A stretch of 64,000 bases of DNA from the NCBI GenBank assembly GCA_019118465.1, contig DWYX01000026.1:1-64000 (forward strand). The letters run 5' to 3'. Below, piece by piece: positions 51,762 to 61,907 of the stretch. Under the pieces are notes generated by a model. That model saw nothing but the letters and a program-made list of their open reading frames with translations. It was not told the DNA's origin and did not search any database. The translations under genes and the position numbers were made by a program. Origin of the DNA: Candidatus Limosilactobacillus faecipullorum. GTDB lineage: Bacteria; Bacillota; Bacilli; Lactobacillales; Lactobacillaceae. Position 1 is the first letter of the stretch. Each line of letters begins with the position of its first letter.

Positions 51762-53088
51762 TTTGTTTGAAAATTATACGCGGGAGACTAAGGACCTCCA
51801 CATTTCGCTTTTAATGGGCGGAATTAAGGTACCAACGGTGGTAATTAATGACGATGGTTTTTTACCCAACGATGTGACTTCTCCGCTCCAATTCTTCTTA
51901 AAGCAAGCGGGGGCTCGCTTGTTCGGCAAGCCGCGTTACTTTAACCAAGTACCGGTCTCACAGTATTGGGCGATTCAAGCGACTGCCCGGAGCGGAAAGA
52001 TCCTTGATCACGGGGTTGAAAGGGCCAGAATTGAATTTGCGGCGCCAGATAATACTCGCTCTGTTAAGGCGGTTACTTGGTTGGATGCTCAAGGCACTCC
52101 CCGGGTGATCGATCGTTACAATCAGTGGGGCTGGCAGTTTGCTCAGATAATTTGTAATCGAAAGGGTAAGCCGGTACTGACTACTTACCGGACGGATACG
52201 GGTAAAGAGGTTTTGGTTCATAATCATTTAACCGGTACTGTGGTTGCTAATCAGGCAGATGGCAAGGTAAAACTGTACCCGGATTGGCCGAGTCTAGTAG
52301 CAGACTACCTCCAGCAAGCTCACTTTAACTTGGATCAAGTTAACTTCAATACCCTTAATTTCCCGTTTTTTACCTTAAATCGGCTAGGGGATGGAGTTGG
52401 CCTTAAACGCCTTTTTTGGCAAGAACAGCTTCCTGATGGAATCCCGGGCAATATGCAATATCTGTTGGACGGCAAGGGTGGTCAATATGAGATTAAGGTC
52501 CAACACCGCCAAGTCTTTACTCGCCTTCAGCAACTACTATCAAAGAAAGCTTTGCCAGTGGCTTATCTCGGTTATGCGTACGCTTTTAAACGCTTAAATC
52601 AGCGACGAGCCCACGCCTTGATTTTGACTAATTCCGATCAAATTGAGCAATTAGAAGCTATCATAAAAGGGTTACCGGAAATGACCTTTGCGATTGGAGC
52701 AATTACAGAGATGTCTTCGAAGTTACTAGCTTTTGGACGGTACCCGAATGTTCACTTGTATCCGCAAATTCGACCAACCCAAGTCGGAAGGCTAGTTGCT
52801 TGGGCAGATTACTATTTGGATATTAATCATCAAGATGAGATCTTTGATGTCGTTCGGATGGCCTTTGAAAATAATATGTTGATTAGCGCTTTTAAGAATA
52901 CACTGCACCAACCACGTTATGTAGCCCCGCAAAACATCTATGAATCAGCAAAGGTTAATCAGTTGATTATTAATCTCCAGCAAACACTACATTCACCAGT
53001 GATTTTAGAAAAACGTTTGCAAGCTCAATGGCAAGCCGCAGATCGCAGTTTTCCAAAAGATTACCAAGCTTTAAATTTGAAAGGATAG
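51754..53088 (+). CDS. gtfB: SRRP glycosylation co-factor GtfB
   Basis: NLFENYTRETKDLHISLLMGGIKVPTVVINDDGFLP; overlaps gtfA. Confidence 0.9.
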   Translation: MINLFENYTRETKDLHISLLMGGIKVPTVVINDDGFLPNDVTSPLQFFLKQAGARLFGKPRYFNQVPVSQYWAIQATARSGKILDHGVERARIEFAAPDNTRSVKAVTWLDAQGTPRVIDRYNQWGWQFAQIICNRKGKPVLTTYRTDTGKEVLVHNHLTGTVVANQADGKVKLYPDWPSLVADYLQQAHFNLDQVNFNTLNFPFFTLNRLGDGVGLKRLFWQEQLPDGIPGNMQYLLDGKGGQYEIKVQHRQVFTRLQQLLSKKALPVAYLGYAYAFKRLNQRRAHALILTNSDQIEQLEAIIKGLPEMTFAIGAITEMSSKLLAFGRYPNVHLYPQIRPTQVGRLVAWADYYLDINHQDEIFDVVRMAFENNMLISAFKNTLHQPRYVAPQNIYESAKVNQLIINLQQTLHSPVILEKRLQAQWQAADRSFPKDYQALNLKG

Positions 53089-53199
53089 AAAGAGGCAAGC
53101 AAATCTATTTGGTACTTGCAAGTTTTCGTAAGTAAGCCAATTGTGTAATGTTAGAAGCTGGAAATTTAAAACGAGCAGTCTAGGAAGAAACTACAAAGA

Positions 53200-53480
53200 C
53201 CACTAATTTGAAGGTTGGAACGTAGCCAACACAACTTTGAGAGTATACAGATATCGTGGCAAAAAGCAGTAGCTGGATGGCCTACAAACTATTCAGCCTT
53301 GCATGGGTTCACAGTCCTTATAGATAAAACAGCCGGAGAAAATTTGCTTTGCAAATTTCACTCCGGCTGTTTTCTTATCTCACAGGACCGTCTAAAAGCT
53401 TTCTTGCCAACTTACTTTCCAAAGTTTGGTCTTGTAAGGGCTCACAGACGCCAAGTAAGTTGGCTGGAATTTTTTCCATC
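53200..53480. repeat. Decayed intergenic repeat segments between gtfB and the adhesin gene
   Basis: cactaatttgaaggttggaacgtagccaacacaactttgagag and gtggcaaaaagcagtagctggatgg match 16105-16200; cgccaagtaagttggctgg matches the main repeat family. Confidence 0.6.
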
Positions 53481-53681
53481 CTCCGCTCTTGATTAATTGA
53501 ATCACGGATTAGAAATAAATACCAAATTGGCGCTAGATAGCTGGATCGTAAAGGATCTAAAATCATTCAAACAAGCGAAATATAAATTGTTAAGGCTTTT
53601 AATTATACATATCAATAAATAATGGTTATAATAATGATAAGTGTATAACGGGTGATAAGATAGCCGTGCTAGGAAGTATTT

Positions 53682-56483
53682 ATGGGGATGACGCTTATGA
53701 GGAAAATGAGTAGACAAAATATTTATGCTGAAGGCGATCGCTCCGTTCATGTCAAACGGTATAAAGCTGGTAAAAAGTGGATGCAAGCGTCGCTCTCACA
53801 GATTGACCTGATTAAGCTAGGTGGTCAAGCAGAAGTAACACCGGGAGAACCTGATGAACATTATGTTGACTTTGTTAAAGGGTTGGTTACCGCAGTGGCT
53901 ACTTTAGGTGGAGTTGCGGGGGCTGTAGCACCGGTAATGGCCGACAATGTTGTCCAGACAAAACAAACGGAAGCCATTAATAGTACCTTGGCGACTAATA
54001 ATACAGTTACCTTAAACTCTGGAAGCACTAGTGAAAGGACAATGATAAGTAGCTTAAATACTACTTCAACTAGCACTGAACCGGCTAGTTCACAGACCAG
54101 TACAGCTTCGATTAGTCAGACGCCTGAAAAGTCAATCATTAGTGAATCAACGGCTTCTCAAACTGCAACAGAAGCCGCCAGTTTTAGCGTGGTTTCAAAT
54201 GCTACAACCAGTGAGACGGCTTCGCAAGTTTCTAGTTCAACGAGTGATAGTGGCTTGCTAGGAGCGACAACGACGCTTGATGTCACAAATATTATGGGGC
54301 AAGCGAATTCACAAATGTTAATGAAGCAGTTGAAGGCGACGCAACTGCTAACAGATTCTAATTTAGTTAGCTTGTCTAGATCGCAGAGTACAGTTGATTC
54401 AATATCTGTTGAAAATTCGAATTCACTGAGTGAATCATATAGTACTGCTACAACAAGTGGGATAACTTCTGAGACAGCTTCTAAATCAATGAGCAATTGG
54501 TATTCAGTTTTGGATTCTAAGATTGATGTTGATTCAATATCAAATAGTAATTCATATAGTTTTGCAGTGTCTAAGTCTATTGCAAATTCGATCTCGTTAA
54601 GTAATTCATTTAGTACGGTTACGCTAAATTCAGAAGACAGTAATAGTGATGTGAAATCAATTTCTAATAGTGACTGGGCATCTGTTTCAACCTCATGGTA
54701 TCGGGTGGGTTCCATGTCAACTCAGAATAGTAATAGTTGGTCTTTACTTTCAAATACGAGTCAGTCAATCTCAGAGAGTGGGTCAGGCTCGGTCAGTGCT
54801 TCTGAATCAACAAGCAGTTCGACCTCAGAGAGTGGTTCAAGCTCAGCTAGTGCATCGGCCTCAGAAAGTGCATCGAGCTCAGAAAGTGCATCTGTCTCAG
54901 AGAGTACATCAGCCTCAGCAAGTGCATCGGCCTCAGAAAGTGCATCAGCCTCAGAGAGTACATCAGCCTCAGCAAGTGCATCAGCCTCAGCAAGTGCATC
55001 AGCCTCAGCAAGTGCATCGGCCTCGGAGAGTAAATCAATCTCAGAGAGTGCATCGGCCTCAGAGAGTAAATCAATCTTAGAGAGTGCATCGGCCTCAGAG
55101 AGTACATCAGCCTCAGAAAGTAAATCAATCTCAGAGAGTGTATCAGCCTCAGAGAGTAAATCAATCTTAGAGAGTGTATCGGCCTCGGAGAGTAAATCAA
55201 GCTCGGAGAGTGTATCAGCCTTAGAGAGTAAATCAAGCTCAGCCAACGCATCTGAATCAATAAGCAGTTCAACCTCAGATAGTGAGTCGACTTCAGTTTC
55301 AGCTAGTACATCTATTTCAGACAGTATTAATAATGGTCGCTATGATAGTGAAGTAAGCCAGAATTCTGAAGATAATTCAACTTCACTTAGCCGTTCAATA
55401 AGTGAAGCAAGTTCACAATCAATCGAAAACTCAAGAGTATTTAGTAGGTCTGAGAGTCAAGAGACTTCAAACTCAATTGAAAGCAGTAAGTCATTAAAGA
55501 GTTTATCTGGCTCAGAATCGACCAGTAACCCAATGAGTAAGTCGTTAAGTGACCATGAATCAACTTCGCTTTCGGAGTTTGAATCAGTAAGTGTATCGGA
55601 AAGTGTTGTGATCTCAAATAGTATTAGTAATCTCAGTTTGGTTAGCCGCTCGCAAAGTGAAGTTACAAGTAATGTAAATTCAAAATGGGTATCGGAAAGC
55701 GAATTAGTATCAACATCTAGGAGTATTCAAAGTTCAGCTAGTGCATCTGAATCAACGAGTGGATCGATCTCGATGAGTACGAATGAATCCGAATCAACTT
55801 CAATGAGTGAGATAAACTCCAAGAGTACAAGTGAATCGGTAAGTAAAGTAACTAGTGAAAGTGAGTCGAACCACCAAACTAGTGAACCATCCAGTGTTTC
55901 TAAGAGTACCTTAGAAAGTATCATGGCAAGTCAATCTGGTTCGCATTCCACGAGCTTATCACAAGTAGACTCGGTAACAATGTCTGAATCACAGAGTGCC
56001 TCCCAAAGTAAAGAGACCAGTAAGTCAATCAGTAGTACTAGCATCTCAGTTGTTAACTCGCAAAGCAAGTCAAAGCGTGAGTTAGCCTTAGCTTCTCAAA
56101 GTACATCACGGAGTACATCGATTAGCGTAAGTGAGTCAGTAGCTGATGATCTAGCTAGTGTAAATACGAGCCTTTCCGAAAGTGAATCGGCTAAAGATGC
56201 AATGGACAGCCTAGACGGCCCAAGCGAGAGAATCAGCCATTCACTTGCGGATAGCGAAGTGGCCGATAATGCATGGGATTCAGTTGTTGCTACCCAGAGC
56301 ATGGTAGATGAATCTAGTCAAACAAGTGTTAGGGCATTGTCACCGGTTGCTTTAACTCATCAAGCAAGTGAGTTACCCCAAACTGGGAATGATCAATCAA
56401 CGGCCACGGCTGCAACTGGAATTTTAGGGATGGTACTAACGGCAATTACCGGTTTCTTTATGCGGAAGAAACGGAGTAATTAA
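53682..56483 (+). CDS. Serine-rich repeat LPXTG surface adhesin (SRRP)
   Basis: KxYKxGKxW-type signal (VKRYKAGKKWMQASLSQ), extensive SASES repeats, C-terminal LPQTGNDQS...GFFMRKKRSN. Confidence 0.95.
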   Translation: MGMTLMRKMSRQNIYAEGDRSVHVKRYKAGKKWMQASLSQIDLIKLGGQAEVTPGEPDEHYVDFVKGLVTAVATLGGVAGAVAPVMADNVVQTKQTEAINSTLATNNTVTLNSGSTSERTMISSLNTTSTSTEPASSQTSTASISQTPEKSIISESTASQTATEAASFSVVSNATTSETASQVSSSTSDSGLLGATTTLDVTNIMGQANSQMLMKQLKATQLLTDSNLVSLSRSQSTVDSISVENSNSLSESYSTATTSGITSETASKSMSNWYSVLDSKIDVDSISNSNSYSFAVSKSIANSISLSNSFSTVTLNSEDSNSDVKSISNSDWASVSTSWYRVGSMSTQNSNSWSLLSNTSQSISESGSGSVSASESTSSSTSESGSSSASASASESASSSESASVSESTSASASASASESASASESTSASASASASASASASASASASESKSISESASASESKSILESASASESTSASESKSISESVSASESKSILESVSASESKSSSESVSALESKSSSANASESISSSTSDSESTSVSASTSISDSINNGRYDSEVSQNSEDNSTSLSRSISEASSQSIENSRVFSRSESQETSNSIESSKSLKSLSGSESTSNPMSKSLSDHESTSLSEFESVSVSESVVISNSISNLSLVSRSQSEVTSNVNSKWVSESELVSTSRSIQSSASASESTSGSISMSTNESESTSMSEINSKSTSESVSKVTSESESNHQTSEPSSVSKSTLESIMASQSGSHSTSLSQVDSVTMSESQSASQSKETSKSISSTSISVVNSQSKSKRELALASQSTSRSTSISVSESVADDLASVNTSLSESESAKDAMDSLDGPSERISHSLADSEVADNAWDSVVATQSMVDESSQTSVRALSPVALTHQASELPQTGNDQSTATAATGILGMVLTAITGFFMRKKRSN
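54770..55260 (+). repeat. Tandem imperfect repeats encoding Ser/Ala/Glu-rich units (18/36-nt periodicity)
   Basis: Iterated gcatc(a/g)gcctcagcaagt / gcatcggcctcagagagtaaatcaatctcagagagt. Confidence 0.9.
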
Positions 56484-56486
56484 AAT

Positions 56487-56526
56487 AAAGGCTGTTGTAA
56501 TCGATATCTCGGTTAACAACAGCCTT
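56487..56526. terminator. Terminator after SRRP gene
   Basis: aaaggctgttgt...acaacagcctttgg. Confidence 0.8.
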
Positions 56527-56565
56527 TGGTGTATAATAATATAAAATAATTTGTGGAGATGGTTG

Positions 56566-57563
56566 ATGATGCGCGTTAACATTACGAATCTGTATGGGAT
56601 GAGTCCAAATGTAACGGCTATGGTAGCTCAAAATAAGACCGCACAGCTTGCTCGCCAGATGGGCTTTAATGAGCTAGGAATTTACTTTTATCCGGCAATT
56701 AAGGAATCAGCGAACGAAAAAATGCGCGCCTTGATGGGATTATTGCCTCCTTACAAGTGGGCGATATTGTGATTTTTCAGTCGCCAACCTGGCTAGGAGT
56801 TGAATTTGAAAATCAATTTTTAGATAAGTTACAAACCTACCAATGTAAAATTATTGTGTTTATTCAAGATGTAATTCCGTTAATGTTTAGAGAAAATTAC
56901 GATGATTGGATTCAACCATATATAAAGCTTTATAATCGAGCAGATGTTTTAATTTTGCCAAGCCGGCAAATGGAAGCGAGACTCCGTCAAGAAGGACTAA
57001 CGACTGAGAAAATTGTTTACCAAGGAATGTGGGATCATCCGACTGACTATGTTCCCCAAGTTGCTCAATTTGCACGCCAGGTCTTTTTTCTTGGCAGTGT
57101 GCAGCGATTTCCTTTCTCGCAGGAATGGCGGTATCAAACACCCTTAGAATTGTTTGCTGAAGAAGCCATTGATAATCAAGACCTCAATGTTCACTATCAT
57201 GGATATGTTCAAGATGAACTATTACTCCATCAACTCAGCCAAGGTTTTGGCTTGTGTTGGTCAACAGGAAATCAAGAGCTGTATTCGCAGTTGAATGCTT
57301 CATATAAGCTTAGTACGTATCTAGCTGCCGGAATTCCAGTAATCGTTAAAAAAGGGATTTCATGTGAGAAGATTATTCAGAAACAAGGACTTGGCTATGT
57401 AGTAGAGAGTCTTGAAGAAGCTGACCGACTAGTTCAAAAATGTACGCCTGAAGAATATCAGGTAATGGCCCAAAGAGTGCATGATTATGGTTTTTTGATT
57501 CGGCAAGGTTACTTTACTCGGCGTGTTTTTGAAGAAGCGATTTTTAAAGCGCTGGAAGTTTGA
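56566..57563 (+). pseudogene. SRRP-locus glycosyltransferase (Gtf3/GtfC-like), frameshifted near 56724-56730
   Basis: N-terminal [33 protein letters not shown]..; C-terminal [19 protein letters not shown]..; one missing base in atgcgcgcc would give [24 protein letters not shown]. Confidence 0.8.
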
Positions 57564-57566
57564 CTA

Positions 57567-57620
57567 TATGTAAAAACCACCCCCACAACTCACAACGAGT
57601 TATGGGGGTGGGTTATTTTT
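57567..57620. terminator. Terminator between convergent genes
   Basis: aaccacccccacaactcacaacgagttatgggggtgggtt with T-run. Confidence 0.85.
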
Positions 57621-57624
57621 TTTA

Positions 57625-58008
57625 CTAAGCCTTTTTCTTGCGGCTTAGTAAGGTTTTAATGTTCCGGATAAGGTTTTGACTAAAGGTCAAGGCCCGGACG
57701 ACATGATTTGGATCGATGTGATTAGTCATTGCTTTTAAGACCCGCTTTGGTTGTTGGGCCGCAAAAGTAAAGCTTCCGTCGCGTTTAGTTTGAATCCGAA
57801 AACGAGGAATCCATTTCCCGCCAAAGAGGAGGGACGCCACGACAATGTCAATTTCATCCCATGGGATTTGAACGTAGTTTTCGATGTTACGATTATCGTA
57901 AAACTCAAAGCCCTTTTCGCCCACCAAAATTTTCCCGTAGGCGCTAAAGGCGGTGAAATAAGTCCCTTTTTCCACTAATTCAACCTGAGCATTTAACGCT
58001 TCAACCAT
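57625..58008 (-). CDS. DUF956 family protein (ManO-like)
   Basis: Position after the man-PTS genes; VEKGTYFTAFSAYGKILVGEKGFEFYDNRNIENYVQIPWDEI. Confidence 0.85.
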   Translation of the reverse strand: MVEALNAQVELVEKGTYFTAFSAYGKILVGEKGFEFYDNRNIENYVQIPWDEIDIVVASLLFGGKWIPRFRIQTKRDGSFTFAAQQPKRVLKAMTNHIDPNHVVRALTFSQNLIRNIKTLLSRKKKA

Positions 58009-58031
58009 CTCATCAATCCTTTCTCAAAGTA

Positions 58032-58955
58032 CTAACCCAAGAGCCCAATGACGTGACCGAGGATCCCGACGATGAAGAGCCCAAGGATAATTACGATTGG
58101 GGAAACCTTCTTCTTCAATAACCACATGCAAAGCAGAGTCAAGAGCAGTGCGGCTAATCCTGGAATTAAGGAGTCCAAGTTGTCTTGTAAGGTCGTAACC
58201 TTGTATTCCGTTAAGGAAAGACCTTTCCCCATGTTCCATTGTTGTAAGGCGTCCCGAATTGCGGTTGGGTTGTTTGGCAACTTGTTCCAGTCGATGTAAG
58301 CCCCAGATGATTGCTTAACCCGGGAAACAACTGGCGTGAACTTGATGGTAACCCACCGTTCAATCAAAGTCCCAAGGACGAACATCCCCATCATGGCTGC
58401 CCCCCGGGTAACCTTTTGGAGCAAACCACCGGAAACGTCATCGGTGATCTTGGTCCCAGTCTGGTAACCAAATTCTTGCGTGTACCACATGAAGGCAATC
58501 CGCATTACGTTCCAAAGAACGAAGAAGAGGATTGGTCCAAGGATGTTACCAGAGATGGCTAATGATGCCCCTAAACCGGCAATGATTGGTCGAGCTGTGT
58601 ACCAGAACACTGGGTCACCAACCCCGGCAAGCGGCCCCATCATCCCAACTTTAACCCCAGACATCGTGGCGTTGTCGATAGCTGTCCCGTTAGCGTTATC
58701 TTCTTCAAGGGCCAGACTAACCCCAATAATAGGGGAAGCTAAGTATGGGTGGGTGTTGAAGAATTCAAGGTGCCGCTTCAAAGCTGCTGCCCGGTCTTCC
58801 TTCGTCTTGTACAACTTCTTGATTGCAGGAATCAAAGAGAAGGCGTAACCCCCGTTTTGCATCCGTTCGTAGTTCCATGAACCTTGGAGGAAGGTTGACC
58901 GCCAGCAGACACTCCAGCGATCCCGCTTTGTTAATCTAATTTTCTTTTCTGCCAT
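58032..58955 (-). CDS. PTS mannose-family IID component
   Basis: LTKRDRWSVCWRSTFLQGSWNYERMQNGGYAFSLIPAIKKLY. Confidence 0.96.
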   Translation of the reverse strand: MAEKKIRLTKRDRWSVCWRSTFLQGSWNYERMQNGGYAFSLIPAIKKLYKTKEDRAAALKRHLEFFNTHPYLASPIIGVSLALEEDNANGTAIDNATMSGVKVGMMGPLAGVGDPVFWYTARPIIAGLGASLAISGNILGPILFFVLWNVMRIAFMWYTQEFGYQTGTKITDDVSGGLLQKVTRGAAMMGMFVLGTLIERWVTIKFTPVVSRVKQSSGAYIDWNKLPNNPTAIRDALQQWNMGKGLSLTEYKVTTLQDNLDSLIPGLAALLLTLLCMWLLKKKVSPIVIILGLFIVGILGHVIGLLG

Positions 58956-58975
58956 TGTTAATGTGCCTCCAAATT

Positions 58976-59782
58976 TTAGTAATCATTCAAAATGTCACCG
59001 AGTGGATCGCCAGAACCACCGTTACCACCGTTTCCGCCACCGTTGTTGGCCTTGGATTCAAGTTCAAGGTAGATCAAGGTGAAGGCTAAACCAAGCGTCC
59101 CAATGGCAATCAAAGTCAATTGCGTAACAGCAGCGAGTACGAAACCAATGGCGAAGAATGGCCAAACTTCCCGGGTAGCGATCATGTTAATAACCATGGC
59201 ATACCCAACGGCCACAACCATCCCACCACCGATGGTCATCCCTTGGGTTAACCATGCTGGCATTGAATTCAAGAAGTTTTGAACTTCCTTAGCTGGGATA
59301 ATCAAAAGGGCGATGGCAGGGATCGCAATCCGCAAACCTTGTAAGCAGATGGCAATGATTTGCCAAGTGTCAATGGCCCGTAAGTTACCTTTTGCGGCTT
59401 CCTTATCCATGATGTGAATGATCGCAACCGAGATCGTCCGTACAATCATCGTTAAGAAAAGTCCGGCAACGGCCAAAGGAATAGCAATGGCCGTGGCAGT
59501 CCCCATGTTCTTGGCCGCTGCGCCACTTTGAACAAAAATAATTGCAGAAGCGATAGATGCGAGCGCAGCGTCAGGAGCAACCGCAGCCCCAATGTTAGCC
59601 CAACCAAGGGCAATCATTTGTAATGAACCACCAAGCATAACACATGGGATCAAGTGGCCCGTTACTAAACCGATTAGCGTACATGCAACCAGGGGTTGGT
59701 GGAATTCAAATTCATCCAAGATCCCTTCTACCCCGGCTAAGAACGCTACAATTACAACTAAAATCATTGAAATCGCAGACAT
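58976..59782 (-). CDS. PTS mannose-family IIC component
   Basis: GEFHQPLVACTLIGLVTGHL-type motif, GGSLQMIALGWANIGAAVAPDAALASIASAI. Confidence 0.96.
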   Translation of the reverse strand: MSAISMILVVIVAFLAGVEGILDEFEFHQPLVACTLIGLVTGHLIPCVMLGGSLQMIALGWANIGAAVAPDAALASIASAIIFVQSGAAAKNMGTATAIAIPLAVAGLFLTMIVRTISVAIIHIMDKEAAKGNLRAIDTWQIIAICLQGLRIAIPAIALLIIPAKEVQNFLNSMPAWLTQGMTIGGGMVVAVGYAMVINMIATREVWPFFAIGFVLAAVTQLTLIAIGTLGLAFTLIYLELESKANNGGGNGGNGGSGDPLGDILNDY

Positions 59783-59793
59783 AATAATCTCCT

Positions 59794-60795
59794 TTAGTTC
59801 TTTTGCTGGTCAATTAGCGTTTGTGCTTTCTTCAAAAGGTCATCCATATTTTCAGCGGAACTGGATGGCACCTTCCGAACGTTAAACTTAATGCCTAACT
59901 GCTTTAGTTCCTTGAAAGTATCAACATCTTTTTGGTCCATAGCAAGCACTTGGTTAACGTTAACCTTGCCGTCACTGTAAGCCATGGAACCGATGTTAAG
60001 TTCCTTGATATCAACCCCACCCTTGATGGCTTCTAAGGCATCTTCAGGGGTTTCAAACAAGAGCATGGCCTTGGTGTTCCCAAAACGAGGGTCCTTGGCA
60101 ACTTCAATCATCTTCTTGATTGGCACCGTGTTGGCGTGAACCCCACTTGGCGCCGCTTGAGCGATCATGTTCTTGCGCAACTTGTCCTTGGCAACGTTAT
60201 CGGAAACCACGATAATCCGGTTAGGATTCGTGGCCTTGGTCCAACCAGTCGCAACTTGCCCGTGAAGTAAACGGGTGTCGACCCGGGCGAGCACATACTT
60301 GATCTTCCCGTCACCGATCACCGTACCTTCAGGGATCGCACCCTTTGGCGTGTCATCTTGAACTGGCGCCTTTTCAGCGGCGGCATCCTTTGGCATGATG
60401 CTTTCTGGCATCGTCTTTACGCCTTCCTTAGCAGTTGCCACGATGTGGGTCGCAATCTCGCGAGCCGTGTTCATGGTAAAGCGGGAAGCGTAGGCTTCGA
60501 TAACCATTGGCAGGTTCATCCCAGTGACAATTGCCCAAGTATCCTTGTGTTGGTCAAAGAGGTCGCTCGCTTGGTTAAATGGCGTCCCACCCCAAAGGTC
60601 AACTAAGAATAAAACTTGTTCCTGATCATCGAGGCTCTTAACGGCATCTTCCATCTTCTTGTGGATGTCTTCTGGGCCTTCGTCAGGTTTTAAAATTACG
60701 TGCGCCACGTTTTCTTGTTCACCGAAGATCATTTCCCCGGACTGGAAAATTCCATCGGCAAAACCACCGTGGCTGGCTAAAACAATTCCTACCAT
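59794..60795 (-). CDS. PTS mannose-family IIAB component
   Basis: MVGIVLASHGGFADGI; KYVLARVDTRLLHGQVATGW. Confidence 0.96.
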   Translation of the reverse strand: MVGIVLASHGGFADGIFQSGEMIFGEQENVAHVILKPDEGPEDIHKKMEDAVKSLDDQEQVLFLVDLWGGTPFNQASDLFDQHKDTWAIVTGMNLPMVIEAYASRFTMNTAREIATHIVATAKEGVKTMPESIMPKDAAAEKAPVQDDTPKGAIPEGTVIGDGKIKYVLARVDTRLLHGQVATGWTKATNPNRIIVVSDNVAKDKLRKNMIAQAAPSGVHANTVPIKKMIEVAKDPRFGNTKAMLLFETPEDALEAIKGGVDIKELNIGSMAYSDGKVNVNQVLAMDQKDVDTFKELKQLGIKFNVRKVPSSSAENMDDLLKKAQTLIDQQKN

Positions 60796-60839
60796 TGCTT
60801 TCCTCCTTAATGAGAATGGATAGCGTATCCTTTTTGTGA

Positions 60840-60853
60840 TGGAAGCGAATACA
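60840..60853. promoter_or_regulatory. CcpA cre-like site upstream of the man-PTS operon
   Basis: TGGAAGCGAATACA, near-identical to the cre at 7231. Confidence 0.6.
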
Positions 60854-60991
60854 TTTTGTAGTATACCATAATTGATAAACGATGGAACTGAATTATTAGT
60901 AAAAACCGAAAAAATGTAACGTTAAGCGGTAAATATTCGGTTTCTTATGGTTTTACCTAGTTATTCGATCAATAAATAATAACGAAAAAAA

Positions 60992-61029
60992 GATCGTTAA
61001 AAGCGAATTTAGTTCAGCTTTTAACGATC
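60992..61029. terminator. Terminator hairpin
   Basis: gatcgttaaaagc gaatttagttca gcttttaacgatc. Confidence 0.8.
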
Positions 61030-61040
61030 AAAAATCAAAA

Positions 61041-61907
61041 TTATTCAGCCAGATAGACTTGTTCATCGATTAAATCGAAACTGGTTAATGCTTGGTTAAC
61101 ATCCTTTAAATCAGCGGGTTGGCTTAGTTGGGCCTGGTTCCAGAAACGCTTAGAGTTTGTAGCGCCATTTTGTTCCCCAATCACCAAAAGCCGAACATCA
61201 GGAAATTGTTCACGAAGTAATTGCAAGATTTGATAATCGTTTTCATCTTTATCAGGTGCCCATGACATAATAATATATTTTACCTGCTGACCATATTTCT
61301 GGATTGCGGCAATCGCATCTAAGGCCTCAACCTCGGTTACCGGATGTTTACCGGTCTCATTTTCCTTTACCCAAGCCTTACTATCGGTGGTGTAGACCGT
61401 CTGCAATGGATTTTTATCTCGCAGACCTTTGGAAATATAGCCATTGCCGGCCATAATTTCAAGGACGGGTTGACCAGCTAAATATTGGGAAAGGGCGTTG
61501 ATGAAGGCAAAATTGGTATACGACCACATTCCATAAGTATTTTCAAGGTAGTCGCGGAAGTCGCGGAGCAGTTTATCTAACTTCGGCAAGGCCGCTGAAT
61601 ACTTTTCCCAGAGGGCATCACCCCGGCGGTCACCTTGGGGGTAACGATCATTTAAAAATTGGAAAATGATATCTTGAATATTATCTGGTAAAAGTAACTT
61701 TGGTAGTGGTTGGGGGAGGAGCCCCTGCTTTAGTAACCGGTCGGCTTCGATCACGTTATTAGTTAAATACTTAATTTGGGGAAAATCACTAAATAGCTCG
61801 GCGTAGTGGGTGATTTGCCCGATATAAGAAGTTGGCGTTGGCCGCAGGGGTGAATTTTGGTTCTTTTTGATTTGCTTTTTTAAGCGTTGGAGTTGTTTTT
61901 TCTTCAT
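61041..61907 (-). CDS. SAM-dependent methyltransferase-like protein
   Basis: PVLEIMAGNGYISKGLRDKN motif I-like; overlaps the upstream XRE gene stop. Confidence 0.65.
   Translation of the reverse strand: MKKKQLQRLKKQIKKNQNSPLRPTPTSYIGQITHYAELFSDFPQIKYLTNNVIEADRLLKQGLLPQPLPKLLLPDNIQDIIFQFLNDRYPQGDRRGDALWEKYSAALPKLDKLLRDFRDYLENTYGMWSYTNFAFINALSQYLAGQPVLEIMAGNGYISKGLRDKNPLQTVYTTDSKAWVKENETGKHPVTEVEALDAIAAIQKYGQQVKYIIMSWAPDKDENDYQILQLLREQFPDVRLLVIGEQNGATNSKRFWNQAQLSQPADLKDVNQALTSFDLIDEQVYLAE

Noticed and set aside
54770-55260. Regular repeats considered as a CRISPR array
   Set aside because: Units are contiguous, in frame and encode Ser/Ala/Glu; no unique spacers and no cas genes in the window
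54761-55272. Antisense ORFs of 161 and 141 aa, and the alternate-frame plus-strand 136-aa ORF
   Set aside because: By-products of the low-complexity repeat in the SRRP gene, where all frames lack stops; no RBS and no independent support
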